Below, one piece after another: positions 1 to 12,400 of a stretch of DNA of 64,000 nucleotides. The stretch is from Parus major (taxonomy: Eukaryota; Chordata; Aves; Passeriformes; Paridae). Each line of letters opens with the position of its first letter. Positions within the stretch are counted from its first letter, which is position 1. Below the pieces are notes generated by a model, which saw nothing but the letters and a program-made list of their open reading frames with translations, was not told the DNA's origin and did no database searches. The DNA is taken from positions 113,223,572-113,287,571 of the forward strand of contig NC_031768.1 in the NCBI RefSeq assembly GCF_001522545.3, given 5' to 3'. A program made the position numbers and the translations under genes.

Positions 1-1067
1 TCTTATATCTAGAGATGTAAAACTTCGTGCCAGAAAGCTGCGGCAGAATTCTTTGCCCACGATTTTTCCCTGCTACACTAGCACTCCTCTGCAAGAACAT
101 GAATATCCTGGCTGCTGTGTCTTGTCTGTCTGATTTGCAGGAGGAAGCGTGCAGAAAGCCAGCAGCATTAGGAAAGTTTTGCTTGGCTTTTGGGTTTTCT
201 GATTCTCCTACCTCCCTTTTTTTTTTTTTTTAATTTTTGTTTAATTTTTGTGTTTGACAGTAACCTGGTAGATTTATCAAGGTTTCAGCCCTCCCTCTGG
301 CTTTCCAACCTCCCTTAGAAGCAGCGCTCAGCCAGACACACAGCTCTCAGCAAGCCAGGGCAATTCCTGCTTGGATCCAGCTCCTGCTTGTCCCTGGGAC
401 CCATGCATTGCTGCAGCAGCAGGCAGGTTTTGTTTCAAATTATCCCATACCCCTGCCCATCACACTTTGTCTCTTCTATGGCGAATCTTAGCCTGCCTTT
501 GCCCCTCGGTGTGGCTTGGGGAGGAATGGCCTCTCCAGCCCTTCCACTCCATCCCTCCACTGAGCTCTGTGCTGGGATTTTCCCTGGAAATTGCTGCCCT
601 CTGTCACCAGCGAGGCCTTTCACCAAAAGTCTCTCCCTCAGTGTTCCAGCACGTCTCTGTTTGGCTGCACCAGCCCCTCACCTCCGTTTGCTTATGGAAA
701 GTGTGTCTGAAACCTTGAGAGTCCTGCTTCCTGACCACCCAGCGAGTTCCTGGGGAGTTTCTTTGCTGTTTGGAACTTCCATGAAAGCCTAGATTCATGC
801 CATGCCTGCATTTCTGCATTCCTACCTGCAGGACTTGCTGGAGGCCTCCATCTGTAGCTTGTTCCTTCTCCAGGAACCTTCCCTGATGTCTGGGCAGGTG
901 TGATGAAATTGCAGAGGCACTTGTAAATCTGCAGGAGCACAGGAAGGAAAAAAAAAAAAAGCCTGCAGTGAGAGCTGACTGCAGTTGACTTTTCCAGTTA
1001 CTTTAGTGTTCTGGTACCATCAGGCTTTCAGGAGATGGCAGTGTGTTTTGGTGTCTGTGAGCTGAGA
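1..1067. other. Single-copy non-coding DNA
   Basis: No gene or interspersed repeat recognised. It holds a T15 run at 217-231 and an A13 run at 948-960. Open frames of up to 134 codons around 371-819 overlap one another in several frames on both strands and resemble no family I know, so I treat them as chance. Confidence 0.6.
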
Positions 1068-1314
1068 GATGAGGAGCTGTCAGTGATGGCCATGAGCTGA
1101 AACACAACAAGTTCCACCTCAGCCTGAGGAAGAACTTGTGGCCATGGAGGGGCAGAGCCCTGGGACAGCTGCCCAGGGAGGGCCTGGAGTCTCCCTCTCT
1201 GGGGACATCCCAAAATCCCAAATTCCTGTGTCACCTGCTCCAGTGACCCTGCCTTGCCTGGGGGGTTGGACTGGGTGATCTCCAGAGATCCCAGCCATCC
1301 CAGGATTCTGTGAA
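1068..1314 (+). mobile_element. CR1 LINE 3' fragment
   Basis: Matches the 3' end of avian CR1 in the forward direction: a 'ttccacctcagcctgagga' block, then a 'gctgcccagggagg' block, then 'gggggttggactgggtgatc' and the tail 'ccaggattctgtgaac'. The element is cut short at its 5' end, as most CR1 copies are. It has the 'tgacctgctc' type of 3' region, close to the copy at 9311. Recognition is from memory of the family; boundaries are good to about 20 bp. Confidence 0.88.
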
Positions 1315-2708
1315 CATAAATCCTGGCTTGTTACTCCTAAAGCACATTTCCAGGCTTGGCCATCCCTGTGTCACCTTGGCAGATCTGGCAGTGATGTCAG
1401 TGGCTTTGGGATTTCTCTGGTGACTCATAAAACTTTGTTCTGTGAGTTCTAGCAGCGGGATGGCCTCGTGCTGCCCCTTTGCTCAGGGGTGCTTGTGAGG
1501 AAGGGCACTGGAGCTGACAGAATCACCTGCCAGCATAATGAAATGCATAGCTAAATGAATATAAAAACACCAGACAAACGAGTTGCTTTTGTACAAATCG
1601 CCTTTTGTCTTCGCTTTTTTATTGAGGCTTGCTGGAGTGCGAAGATCCCTCTGTGAAAATAAGGTGAGCCATTAGTATTAATTGATTTGGGTTTTAATAC
1701 GGGTTGGGATGAGCTTGCAGAGGCTCAGTGTGGCAGCGTGTGCAGTTCCAGGAGAAATTGATTGCGTTTTGTCTCTTCCATGTGTCGCTTTCCCTTAAAC
1801 TGCTAATGAAATTCCATCACTAATGAACAGGATGTTCCATTAAATGTGCATTCAACTCCTAATCGTTAACAAGTGTCTTTTTAGGATCCTTTTTCCTTTG
1901 CTGGGTGTACAGTATTGGATTTTACTCTGGGATTTGAAAGCTGTGAGTGGAGACAGCAATGTGTCTGTTCCTGTATTCCTCTTTGCAGAGTTATTCTGCG
2001 TGGCCTGGCTGGGGTTTTGTGTGTTTTGCCTTTGGTAGCAATTACTGCTGCTTGCATTTGTGGCTTCCAATGCAGAACAAAGCTGGTTTGTGTGCCTGGC
2101 CAGTAGTAATTGTTGACAGTTGATAATGTTGGAGACCTTTCATTGTGGCTGGGATCTGAATTGTACCAACTTCTGCTGAACCCAAATTGCAGGGGTTTAA
2201 TTTTAGCTTCAGGGCTCCCATGCTGGAGTATTTTCTTTCCTTTGGTAATAAAGAAAAAGTCGGTGTTTGAGGTCTTTTCCTGAACCTGCCATGTGAGACA
2301 CAGAGCTGAAGTGTCACAAAAACTGCCAGAATTTCTATTCTTACCCTTGTCTGCTCTCAGACTGTGTTGGTAACACAGAGTTATTGTGTCCCAGGGGGTG
2401 GTTAAACTCATTCCCTGCCTGTTAAATCTCTTCTGTGTGTGTTAGGTGGAATATACTGAGTGAGAGGGGCTTGCTGGGGGTTCTGCATATCCAGTTACTG
2501 GAGCAGCTCATGGATCATGAACCATTTAATCCCAGCCCAAGGAGCTGGTCAGGAGAGTGGGACCCCCCAGTGTGGGGAGCTTCTGGGCCTTGGCTGAGAA
2601 TCTGCTTTTCTTGGAGCTTTGAATGAAGCAACTGGTGTTATTAACCTGGGTGTTTTCCAATTTCTTTTCTCGGTGAAGTTTCCGTGAGTAGGATGGTTTG
2701 AAAAGGAA
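1315..2708. other. Single-copy non-coding DNA, partly AT-rich
   Basis: No repeat or gene recognised. The part from about 1520 to 1880 is AT-rich with ATTA/TTAAT motifs and looks more like a conserved non-coding block than neutral sequence. It contains a short exon-like stretch at 1627-1663, described under findings. This is an impression from composition, not an alignment. Confidence 0.5.
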
Positions 2709-2880
2709 TGTGCCATTTTGGGAGGTTCAGGTTGGGTGTCAGCAGGAATTGCTTCTCAGAAAGATCAGCCATTGGAATGGGCTGTCCATGAAGGGAGGAA
2801 GGCCTGGATGTGGCACTCAGTGCTGGGACAAGGTGGGGGTCACACACGGGTTAGAGTCGGACCGGGATGATTCTGCGGTT
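2709..2880 (+). mobile_element. CR1 LINE 3' fragment, diverged
   Basis: Forward CR1 3' region: 'ggttcaggttgggtgtcag', 'gaattgcttctcagaaag', 'attggaatgggctg', 'aaggcctggatgtggcactc', then a degraded tail 'gggatgattctgcgg'. Truncated at the 5' end and with more substitutions than the other copies, so probably older. Confidence 0.8.
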
Positions 2881-3865
2881 TACAAATGTCTGAGAATGGT
2901 GTTTACCCAGGAGTGATTAGGAGATTAAGTGATGGATTAATTGTAATTATTGCACTGGAACCCCCCTGATGTGCCTCTGTCCTCTCTGAAAGGGCTGTGT
3001 GAGGAGGCTGAGGGCCTTGTTTTACTTCGGGCAATTATTTGTTGGCAATGCACGTTTTTGTCCTTGTGTCCCAAATTAAAGCTGTTTAGCTTTCAACTTG
3101 AAATTGGTGTGAAATTCCTACTTCTCTTCTAAGTGTGGAAATGGTTTGTTGGCAGCATGTGATTTCAGGGGGATGTTCTGATTTGCATCACATAAGATTG
3201 GGAGAATGAAAGGACAGCTTTCCTTTGGCCCCTTGTAGGTGTTTGGAGGTACCTGCTGGGGCAGGATTTGGGGTGAGCTCAACCTGGATGTGCAAGGCAG
3301 TTCTCTCTCATCATGAAGAGCATTCTCACATCACATCACACTGAGTTTTCTTCCACTATGAAATACATCCGTGTTTCTGTTCCTATATAGTGTTTCTGTT
3401 CTGTGTTTCCTATTCATATATAGTGCCAGACCTTTCTGTCCTAGGCATGGGGATAGACCTGGGCAGGTGCTACTGACACTTCTCCAGAATGCTCCCCAGC
3501 TTCCAGTAATGTGCACTGGGGGGGAGATTTTGCAGCCCATTTGTATTTAGCAGCTTTTTTTTCCTTTTTTCTTTCCCCAGAGGGAGCCTCTCTCTTGGTT
3601 TTTAACAATGTGATCAGGTTTTGTGAGGAGCACACGAGTTCCTGGGTAATACGAACTGGAAAACTGGCAGATGACATTGTATCTGTCAGGGATGTGTTGT
3701 GTGAGGCTTGTGATGGCTCAGGAAAAGGCTTGGCTGGTGTTGACCGGCAGCCAGGGGTTCAGCTGATGGCCAAATCCACACCGTGGCTGGGGCAGGGTTG
3801 GTTTATTTATTTTTTTTAACGTGTGTGTAGCTGAGGTGGAGGGTGAATGGTTCACTCACCTTAGG
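2881..3865. other. Single-copy non-coding DNA
   Basis: Nothing recognised as a gene. An imperfect short duplication built on 'gtgtttctgtt...tatatagt' lies at about 3370-3424. Confidence 0.55.
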
Positions 3866-4300
3866 GAATCCAGAATGGTTTGGGTGGCAAGGGACCTTAA
3901 GGATCACCCAGTTTCCATGGGCAGGGACACCTTTCACCATCCCAGATTGCTCCAAGCCCCATCCAACCCAGCCTTGGACACTTGCAGGGATCCAGGGACA
4001 GCCACAGCTGCTCTGGGCACCCTGTGCCAGGGCCTGCCCACCCTCCCAGGGAGGAATTCCTTGGCAATATCCCCCCTATCCCTGCCCTCCGGCAGTGGGA
4101 AGTTCATTCTCTCCCAGCCTGTGTTTGTCCTTGGCATTGCCCCGACCCAGGTGCAGCTTGGCTTTATTGAGCATCACGAGGTTCTCACAGGGCCACCTCT
4201 GCAGCCCATCCAGGTCCCTCTGGGTGCCCCATCCCTTCCCTCTGCTGTGTGACTCCAGCACAGAGCTGTGTCATCAGTCCCACTGTCCTTGTCACCAGCA
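3866..4300 (-). mobile_element. CR1 LINE fragment with internal deletion
   Basis: Reverse-strand CR1. The 3' end is at 3866 ('ccagaatggtttgggtggca', the complement of the usual tail), and the 3' untranslated region runs to about 4085. From there it passes straight into the end of the ORF2 reverse-transcriptase region (to about 4278). The copy at 26286-26685 carries the intervening segment (its 26545-26685) that is missing here, so this copy has lost an internal piece. Confidence 0.9.
4085..4278 (-). pseudogene. CR1 ORF2 reverse-transcriptase remnant
   Basis: This is a dead piece of the CR1 ORF2 protein, the reverse transcriptase that copies the element into new genomic sites. Read on the minus strand, the first part gives D-D-T-x-L-C and then E-G-R-D in one frame. 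A net frameshift near 4220 follows, and the next frame gives Q-R-D-L-D and N-L-V-M-L-N-K-A-K. These match the order I know for the C-terminal part of the CR1 reverse transcriptase (family motif roughly N-L-M-x-F-N-x-x-K). The reading then runs into 3' untranslated sequence through the deletion junction near 4085. There is no start codon, catalytic core or endonuclease domain, and the piece cannot be functional. Recognition of the family is from memory. Confidence 0.75.
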
Positions 4301-6629
4301 AAGACATCAAATAGTTCTCCCACAGAGAGGGAAAGAAGTTCCCCCAAAGCTCTCAGAAGCAGAGCTGGGCTCTGTTTTTAAAACTGCAGACCTTGTAAAA
4401 CACAACCTGTGAGTATGGGCACCCCTGCATCAAACCAGGGTGAAAAATGGAACCTGTGGAGTGCTTGGTTGCAGTTGTGAATTAAAATGCTTGACTTACT
4501 GGCAGATCCCACACACCATCCCTTTGGCTTGCCTTTCCTCCCCACTGAGGCTGGAATCCTCACTGATGTCCTTCCCCTCTGGCCTTGTCCAGGGGTGAAA
4601 GAGGCAGGGGGACAGCAGGGAGGCACCTGGAGTGGGGAGTGGAAGGACTGCTGGTAGGTTTGGCCAACAGAGAGTAGGTCTGCTCTGTGTTTTTTAACTA
4701 AGAGTGCCAAAAGACACCCTCCCCCTTTTTCTTCCTGGAAAAGAAGGGAAAGCATCCCTTGAAGGGACCCCCTTGGGCCTGATAGATAAGGTGTCTGCAT
4801 TTTTGTGGCAGGGAGTCATCTCCTTGCTTTAGTCCCTGCTCCAGGTAGGCTTTATCTGCCCCTTCATCTGCCCCCCAGGGCTCTCTGGTCTTCCTGACTG
4901 TTCCACAGAACTAAACTGCTGTTCCAGTCCCGAGGAGCTCCTGGGGCAGATGGATGTGGCTGCTGGGGGGCTTGTGCTGCGTGCTCTGGTTCCGTGTGGG
5001 TCTGGGTAGGGCAGGTGTGCCAGGACTGCTGCTGGAAGGAAAAGCAGGTGCCCTTCCTCCTGCTGGACACCTGGGACTCTGGCCAGGTGAGTTTGCACCC
5101 TTCCCTGGCATGCTTGCTGCCTCTTTGCTGAGCTTCTGTGGCTGCTTCTGGCCCAGGCCCCTCCAGTTTGGTGTCTTGCTCTGGCCCTCTGCTCCTGCAG
5201 AGCTCAGACACGAAGCCAGGGCTTGGTGGGGGAACAGGTTCCCTCCCTCCCACTGCCTTGGATTGTTCCATGGAGCGTGTTACAAGTTCATTTTTTCTGT
5301 CAGCGCTTTCCCCAGTGCCTCCTTTTGCCCTGCAGTGGGAGCAGGAGAGGCAGCAGCAAAGGGACTGAACCCTGTGCTTAAAACCAAACTCTCAACTTGG
5401 TGTAGGAGCAAATCCATCAGTTTTCTGCAGAGAACCCAAATTTTCTTGAAGATAGATTATGTTTCGGGTTGTTCCTTGTGCTGGAAGTGTAGAAAGACAT
5501 CCTTGAGCCTGGCTCTTGCCTGACCTGTTTGCTTCATCCTGGGGCAGGGGACAAAAACAGAGGGATCTGGGTGGCCAGGAAAGAGGAAAGACTGTTTTTG
5601 CAGAGGGATTAGAGCTCTGGCATGCTGCAAGGATTGGCAGCAGCAGTGGAAGCAGGGTTTTGCTGAGAGCCTCTAGGATCCACGGCAGCTGAAATCCTGT
5701 GGAGGAGGCAGGGGCACCCTAATGGGAATCATCCTGTGGGGAGCTGGGAATGGCAGGACACGAAATGCCTCGGGAGATCTGCCTGCTGCAGATGCTCCAG
5801 GTCTCTGCAATCAGTGAACAACCGAGTCTCATGCACAGGGAGGTAATTTATTCCCTGTTTTCGTGGGCAGGAGAGGGAAGAGCTCATGCGTGGTGGGAGT
5901 GAGCCTCAGGATAATGTGAGCAGCTTGGGCTGGGGATCTTCTCTCAGATCATCCCAAATCCTTGTTGACAGAAGGAATGTGTGGATTTCTTGCCTCGTGG
6001 CTCATCTGCTCCAGCACAGGCAGACAGGGAGCTCTTTATCCTGTTGGGTCCCCAATAACCTTTTAGGTGCAGGGAAGTCTCCTCCTGGGTTTCTGTGCCC
6101 CCCTTCATCTGGGGGGGTTTGTCAGCACCCACTTCTGGGTGGGGAGCTTGGGAAGACGTCTGTGTTCTGGGACCTGTTTGTGGAGGGGAAACCTGGGTTA
6201 GAATGAGGGGAAAACACTGGCACTGATGATGGTTCAACATAATGTCCGTGGTGGACACCAGTCTCCCTTTATGCTGTCCTGAATATAACCCTTTTCCCCA
6301 GCAGAAACTGGAATTGCTGTATTTTTTGTCCTGTAGGAAGCTTTCCAAGGAAGCAATGAGAGTCATTAAGCATCTCTGAGAGTTACCCAGGGATGTAGCA
6401 CCCTACACAGGGCTTTCCCAGCACCAGAGCTGGTGTGCTGGTCTGCTAAGCTGAGCCTCTCCCTCCATGTCACTGAATCATTTTCTTGATCTTGGCTCTC
6501 AGTTGTACTTCAGTGTCCTCTGGAGAGCTGTGCCAAAAATGGAAAAGCCTGTGCTTGACTTGTTCTGGTTCTAAGCCTGCACTGGGCTTTGTGAGAAGGG
6601 ATCATTTAGTCACCATCACCAGTAGCCGA
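4301..6629. other. Single-copy non-coding DNA
   Basis: No repeats of note and no supported gene. The stretch at 4950-5520 is moderately GC-rich and has a 189-codon open frame on the plus strand and overlapping frames on the minus strand. Several frames open at once in GC-rich DNA is what chance gives, and no domain is visible. Confidence 0.55.
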
Positions 6630-6872
6630 GAGAAGGGCTGGAGCTGTGTCAGGGGAGATTTAGGTTGGGTTTTAGGGAAAGGTTCTTCCCCCAGAGGCTG
6701 CTAGCACTGCCCAGACTCCCAGGGAATGGGCACGGCCCCACAGAGCCCCAGGAGTGTTTGGACACTGCTCCCAGGGATGCTCAGGGTGGGATTTCTGGGG
6801 GTCTGTGCAGGGGCAGGAGCTGCACTGGATGGCCCTTGTGGAGCCCTTCCCACTCAGGACTTTCTGTGAGAA
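6630..6872 (+). mobile_element. CR1 LINE 3' fragment (gggctggagctgtg type)
   Basis: Forward CR1 of a type found several times in this window (also 45209, 46968, 56445 and 58351): 'gggctggagctgtg', 'tttaggttgggtttta', 'ggttcttcccccagagg', 'ggaatgggcacggcccc', 'cactggatggcccttgtgg', then the tail 'caggactttctgtga'. Truncated at the 5' end. Confidence 0.9.
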
Positions 6873-9310
6873 GTGATTACAAAAATACAGAGGCACTTGG
6901 GGAGTCAAGGAGTTAGAAGTGTCTTCACTCAGCTTGGGCTGGCAATTCTGGATTTCCCCTCAGTGTGGAGAGCGAAAAAAGAGCACAAACAAGTTGTCCC
7001 AAGGGAAGGATTCTGTGTCAAATTAAAAAGAAAAAACAAAACCAAAACAAACTAAAACCCCAAACTCTCCACTTCCAAAAAAATAATTTTCTAGCATGTC
7101 TGTACGCTTAATCACCTCTTTAATCCAGGGGGGACAGAGCTGTTCACCCCATCAAAGTGCCTGATGCAAATGTACAATACTCTCCCAGCACATCCTTCCT
7201 TCCTTTCTTCCTTCCCCAGCACTTTAATGCTGGAGGTGGTGGGAGGAACTGTATGTGAAAGACTTTATCTCTCTAAGAGAAAGTGTCTGAACCTGTTTGT
7301 TCTTCAGGGGCAGGTACTGCACCTCCTTCTTTGTCCCTGTGCAAGACCAGCTTTTCTTCTTTTGTGTGCAGGATGCTTTGGGCTCTCTCCTGTTGCTCTG
7401 TAGCATTGCAGAATGGGAAGATGACGGAAATATGGGAAAGGAGAGGCAATTATGTGTGTGTGTGCTGTTTTCTGCTTCCCTGCAGAAGGGGAACTTGCCC
7501 TTCATTCCTGACTTTGAGGTACCTGCTGAAGGGAACTGGTAACCTCTTTCACCAAGAGCAGACAGCCAAACACTGCTGGAATGGCCTCATTTTTGAGGCA
7601 CTGGGGCTTTCTGTCTCTCTGGAGAAATTAAGTTCTGGGGGGTCTGTCTCCTAGATCAAGTGGAGTGTATTTCTTGCATGTGCCATTGCATGTTTCAAGA
7701 CCAGGAGGAGGGTGATTGTTGTTGGTTTGACTTGGTGGCAGATTGAATTGAAGGTTGGGATGAATGCAGGGGCTGTGGTGACTCAGTGAACCACTGTTCC
7801 TTGCTAAAGCCAGCTCAGAGCTGAGGTCACTCTGTGTGGTGCCATAAAACACCTCCTGGCTTGGCCTGAGTGCATGGGACAGCTGATATCACTGGAGCTG
7901 CTCTGACTTGCCAACAAAACTCAATCCAGCCTTAAATCCTGTCTTGCCAGCTGGGTATGGCAGTGTCACTCCCCCATGGATGCTTTCCTTTAAAATTATG
8001 TCTGTAAGCTCTGTGGAAGAAGATAATTTCTACCCTTCTAAGCTTTTGAAAGAGATTCAATCAATTTGTCTTTTGCTAACCTGTGCCAATGTTTTCTGTT
8101 TGAAATACTGCTTCTCCTGGCTGAGATTAAAATTTCCCATTCTCATTTAACTTTAGAACCTTCTAAAATTCAGGGCCTGAAAGTGTGCCAAAGTAGAGTT
8201 GTTTTGTGTAACTGCTTTTTACAGAATAAGATGTAACTCGTAGAAATAGTGTGTAAGGGAATTTAAACACTGATAGTGATCTCTCCATCCATATAGCTAA
8301 AATCACAGTGATGTCAAAGTGATTGTCAGACCTTGGGTTTCTCCTTTCAGATCTGTTAAAGGTTTGTTCTGTTCTTTGGGTCTGTTTTCATCTCCCCTTC
8401 TCGTTATCAGCGTTCTGCTGCCACTTACTCTGCCCTCTTTGTACTTGAGTTGCAATACCTGCTCCCACGCCAGAGGCCTAAAGTAAACATGCTGCTATTT
8501 TGGTTCAAGTACTGTTTTCAGTTGTGGGTTTTTTTGTTTGTTTTTTTTTTTTTTTTTTAACTTTTAGGTGAATATAACCCAGCATACCCCCAGTATTTAT
8601 TTGTGTTCAAGTGGTGGCCAGCCCGTGACCCGAAGGCCCAGCGTGCTTAAGCATTTCATGTACAATAGTGCCTGCCTCACAAAGAAAACACTGATAGAGA
8701 CAATAAATCCAAGTGTAACCAGGAGGTTGTGGGTACCACAGGATGCTGTGCCCTGTGGTTCAGCTGCAGTGACCCTGCCAGGGGCTGTGAGCTCCCCGTC
8801 ACACCGGATAATGGGAATGGTCAGCTGCTTGCAGCGGTACTTTTGTTATCTGCCACAGTGGGTGAAACTTCTCCTGGTCCCTGGAATGTGGCTGCTGCTC
8901 CAGGTGTGCCCCAGCCAGGGCACAGGGGGTTTGCACAGCCTGTGATGGGGGTTTGCACAGCCCCAGGGCTGGTGAAGGGGAGCAGCGTGTCCCTGTGCCC
9001 GTGATCTCCGTGGGGCTTCTGCTACAGAAGGAAATGGCTTTGGATTTTTTCCTCATATTTCAAATTGCTGCTGGTGATTCCTTGAGTTCTGGAAAGCTGG
9101 TCCTAGAAAGAGACTACTGAGCTTCCTTGAAATAGCTAATTAAGTATGTATTTAAGCTTGTCTGTGTTAGAAACTAGCCAGCCTAGCTGTAATAGGATTG
9201 TTCTGGCTCGTTTTAATTGTGCTGATCTAACTTGTGTGGCTGCTCCAGTGCAGGATAATGTTTGGGAGGAGACTTCTCATGGAAACCTGCAGTCAAACCA
9301 ACCCCTTCCC
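6873..9310. other. Single-copy non-coding DNA
   Basis: Nothing coding recognised. It contains a T18 run at 8541-8558, preceded by T-rich sequence from 8529, and a short tandem duplication of 'gggggtttgcacagcc' (period 22 bp) at 8925-8962. The part from about 7900 to 8570 is AT-rich. Confidence 0.55.
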
Positions 9311-9495
9311 AGAATCACAGAGTCCAGGATGGGTCAGGCTGGAGGGGACCACCATGGGTCACCTGGTGCCACCCCTGCTCCAGCAGGGCCATCCCAGAGC
9401 ACAGGGCACAGGAGTGTGTCCAGAGGGGTATGGGGTATCACCAGGGAGGGAAACTCCACAGCCCCTCTGGTGTTTGCCCAGGGATGTGGCTCATC
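9311..9495 (-). mobile_element. CR1 LINE 3' fragment
   Basis: Reverse-strand CR1 whose 3' end is at 9311 ('agaatcacagagtccaggat'). Going 5' on the element it reads 'ggtcaggctggaggggacca', 'cctgctccagcagggccatc', 'agagcacagggcacagga' and 'ctccacagcccctctgg'. The upstream boundary is vague. Confidence 0.82.
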
Positions 9496-12400
9496 CCTGA
9501 CCTCCGGGGAATGCTCTTCCCAATGCCCCCCAGGATCCCCCATCCCTCCTGTTTGGCTTTGCTGTCTGGTCCTGTGACTGTGGGGACCGTCCTTTTCTTC
9601 ACCAGCAGCAGTTCTGAGTGATCCCAGGTGGCAGAGAACATTCCTGCTGCTCATCCTCCCTAGTCCTTGCTGCTGTGGCTCTGGATGGCTTGGCACTGTG
9701 GATGACCCACATCGGGGGCAATGAGAACAGTCTGGTATAAATATTTGAAGTCAGGAGTTACTCATGCATACAGTATTCAATTTGATTTATTTATTTGATC
9801 CAGTGTTAAGAGCAGAGGAGTTGAACACTCGGAAGTGCAGGGGAAGCCCTGCCTGAAGACTCCTTGTGTGCATTCAGCAGAGGGGTCTTGAGTCTATGGT
9901 GTGCAACTGTGGCAGGAGTTTATTTTTATTTCTTCCTAGGGCCTTCGTTCAGGATGTTTCCTTTTAACAAAGAATTAAAAGGGTTTTGGTTTTTTAAACA
10001 TCCCTTACTTAACCTCCAAAATATATTTTAAGCAGAAGTCTGCTTTTTTTCCCCTTTTTCTCTTTACAAAAGGAGCTTGTGCTGAAGTAGCTTTGATGGG
10101 ATGTTGTTGCTCTGCTTTGTGCCTCTCGTGACTCTGCGGAATTGCTGTTGCTCTCTGTTTCTTGGCTGTGGCAATTCCCATTGGAAATGGTTTAGATGCT
10201 GGGGGAATTTGAGCTGTGTTTCATGTCAAACCTTTGCTGGGCTACAGAGAAAGTTGTCCTTCTCACTGTTAAATTCCTTCTGCACAAGCAAGGAGATCAG
10301 GACTAACCCCTAATTAAAGCAAGGAGGGTTTGTGTGAGCATCCCACTGACAGGAGAAGCTTCTGGCTTCCTTCCTGGGAAAGCAGCCTGGCTCTGGGGCT
10401 GCTGCCTGAGGAGGGGTCCAGAAATCTCTTCCTGCCACTTAAACAGTATATAAAAATATAATAAACTGGTATTTTCCCCTTTGGGGTTTAGATCGAGCTT
10501 TTGATGCGACAGTGTCACAAACTGGGGAAGAAAAACATGAATAAATAAATATGTCAAAGCTCCCAAAAAACCCACTGCCTCTGAATCCTTCACTGCAAAA
10601 GTATTTGACTTTCTTGGCTTATTTTAAACCTCGGCTTCTTAGCCCCTTTCAAATCAGATGTATTGCTGAAACCCGCCTGCAATAATCGGGGAGTTTTGCT
10701 GCTGACTTTGCTGTGTGTGAGAGGGAATCCCTTTCTTCCTCACTGATAGCAAATGGATTCCTATCAGGTCACTTCTCCTTTTTCTGGAAGAAGGTTTGCT
10801 TCAAAAGACTTGAAGTATCAATTCTCTGTCTGATATTTGCCTTGAATGGGTAGCGCTGCTAAAAAATTAATGGAGTGCAATAGCCTGGGTGATGATTTCG
10901 CCTCTGATGTGAAGGAATTTTATATTCTTCTTTTCTTTTTAATTGCCTGGTGTGCTTTCTTCTTAACTATCTATATATCTATTTCATTTTTCTTTTTTCC
11001 TGTGTGTGCAATTCCCTGGGATCTTGGGTTAGCGATTCTGGCTGGTGTGGCTGTGACTGGGGCAGCCGCTGACGCGCCCAGCTCCGTATGTTTGATGTTT
11101 GTGCCGATAACCCCAGGCGGCTTGGGATGCTTCAGCTGGGTGGAAATGGAGCTGAAATAGAAAGTTTTTATTCTCCAAGGTGGTTTCCTGAAGTGGGGAG
11201 TGGGGATGACAGTGATTTCCGCTCATTTTGGTCCCGCTTGCCGCGCCACGAGTGGCTGCGGTGGCGTTGCTGCTGCAGAGCCCTGCCAGGTGCCCCAAAG
11301 CCACCCAACCTCTGTGACAGATGACAGGGGCTGCACTGGCCACTGGTTCCCTGCCACCCTTGCTGGGAGCCCTGGCTGTGCCCCCACAGGGAGCCAGGGA
11401 TGGAGAGGGGCCGCCCAGTCCAGGATGTGCCTTCAGGAGCTCGCCCGCTTCTCTCGGCTCGTGTGCACGTGTGGATTTTTCCAGAGACAAATTGGGACGG
11501 GGCAGAGATGGATTTTACTCCGGAGCAGTGTTTTATGTCACTTTGCAGCAGTGTTTATTTCCCCTGGGCAAAACCAAATGGTGAATACTTCGTAGAGATT
11601 GCAAAGAAACATTAATTACTGTGGCATATTCTCCTCTTTGGCTCAACTCGTGCCATTTTAAAAGCGTTTTCCATACCTTGGGTTTGTTTGTGTGGGAAGT
11701 CAGTTGCATAATTAAAGCAAATTCTGTTCTGTGATTCTGTGTTTTTCAGCCAAATGGTTTTCCCTTAAATTAGTGCTGTCTGTAGCTAGGTAAAAATGAG
11801 GAGTGTCTTTGTCGAAGTTTTTTTTTCTCCTTTGAAGCCTTTTTTCTCCTAATGGGTATTTTCCAATATTGTTCTTTGCAATTGTTTTGTGATCATTGTC
11901 TGCTCTGGTTTGGAAAGGCTCATTAGGAAGCAAAGCCCTTGATGCCCAGCTCAGGAGTGGTATTTATGATGTGTGAGGTGCTCTCACTTTGGTGAGGGGG
12001 GTTTGCAGAAGGTGTTTCTGCTGTTTTGGGTCCTGCTGTGAATGGAAGTTGTTCTGATGAGGAAATTGCTGTTTTCCTGCCTGCAGTGCTCCAGAGTTTG
12101 CGTTGGTTCCACTGGGAAGTGTCTGGGATTTGGGCTGTCAGGACATTGGTGGCTTTTCCTTGTGGAGAGCCTGATCCAGTGCTGGGGGCAGGAAGGAGGA
12201 TGGCAGCGTTCAGGGCCAGCAGGGAGCTGGGGGCTCTGAGCACCACGGTACCCACATGGTTGGGATTATCTGCACCAAATGAAACAGCAAATGTGCAAAC
12301 CAGATCTGGGAGTTGGGCATGGTGCTCCCTGCTCACACTTCCCAAAGGCTTACAGGGTGCCAGGGTGGGCCTGGGGGTGCTGTGGCAGCATTTGGAAGCA

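Noticed and set aside
8529..8558. Poly-T run as the tail of a reversed processed pseudogene
   Set aside because: No mRNA-like sequence on either side and no target-site duplication seen.
10846..11160. 104-codon hydrophobic plus-strand frame
   Set aside because: The hydrophobic run comes from T-rich sequence (about 10920-11000); no start context or family support.
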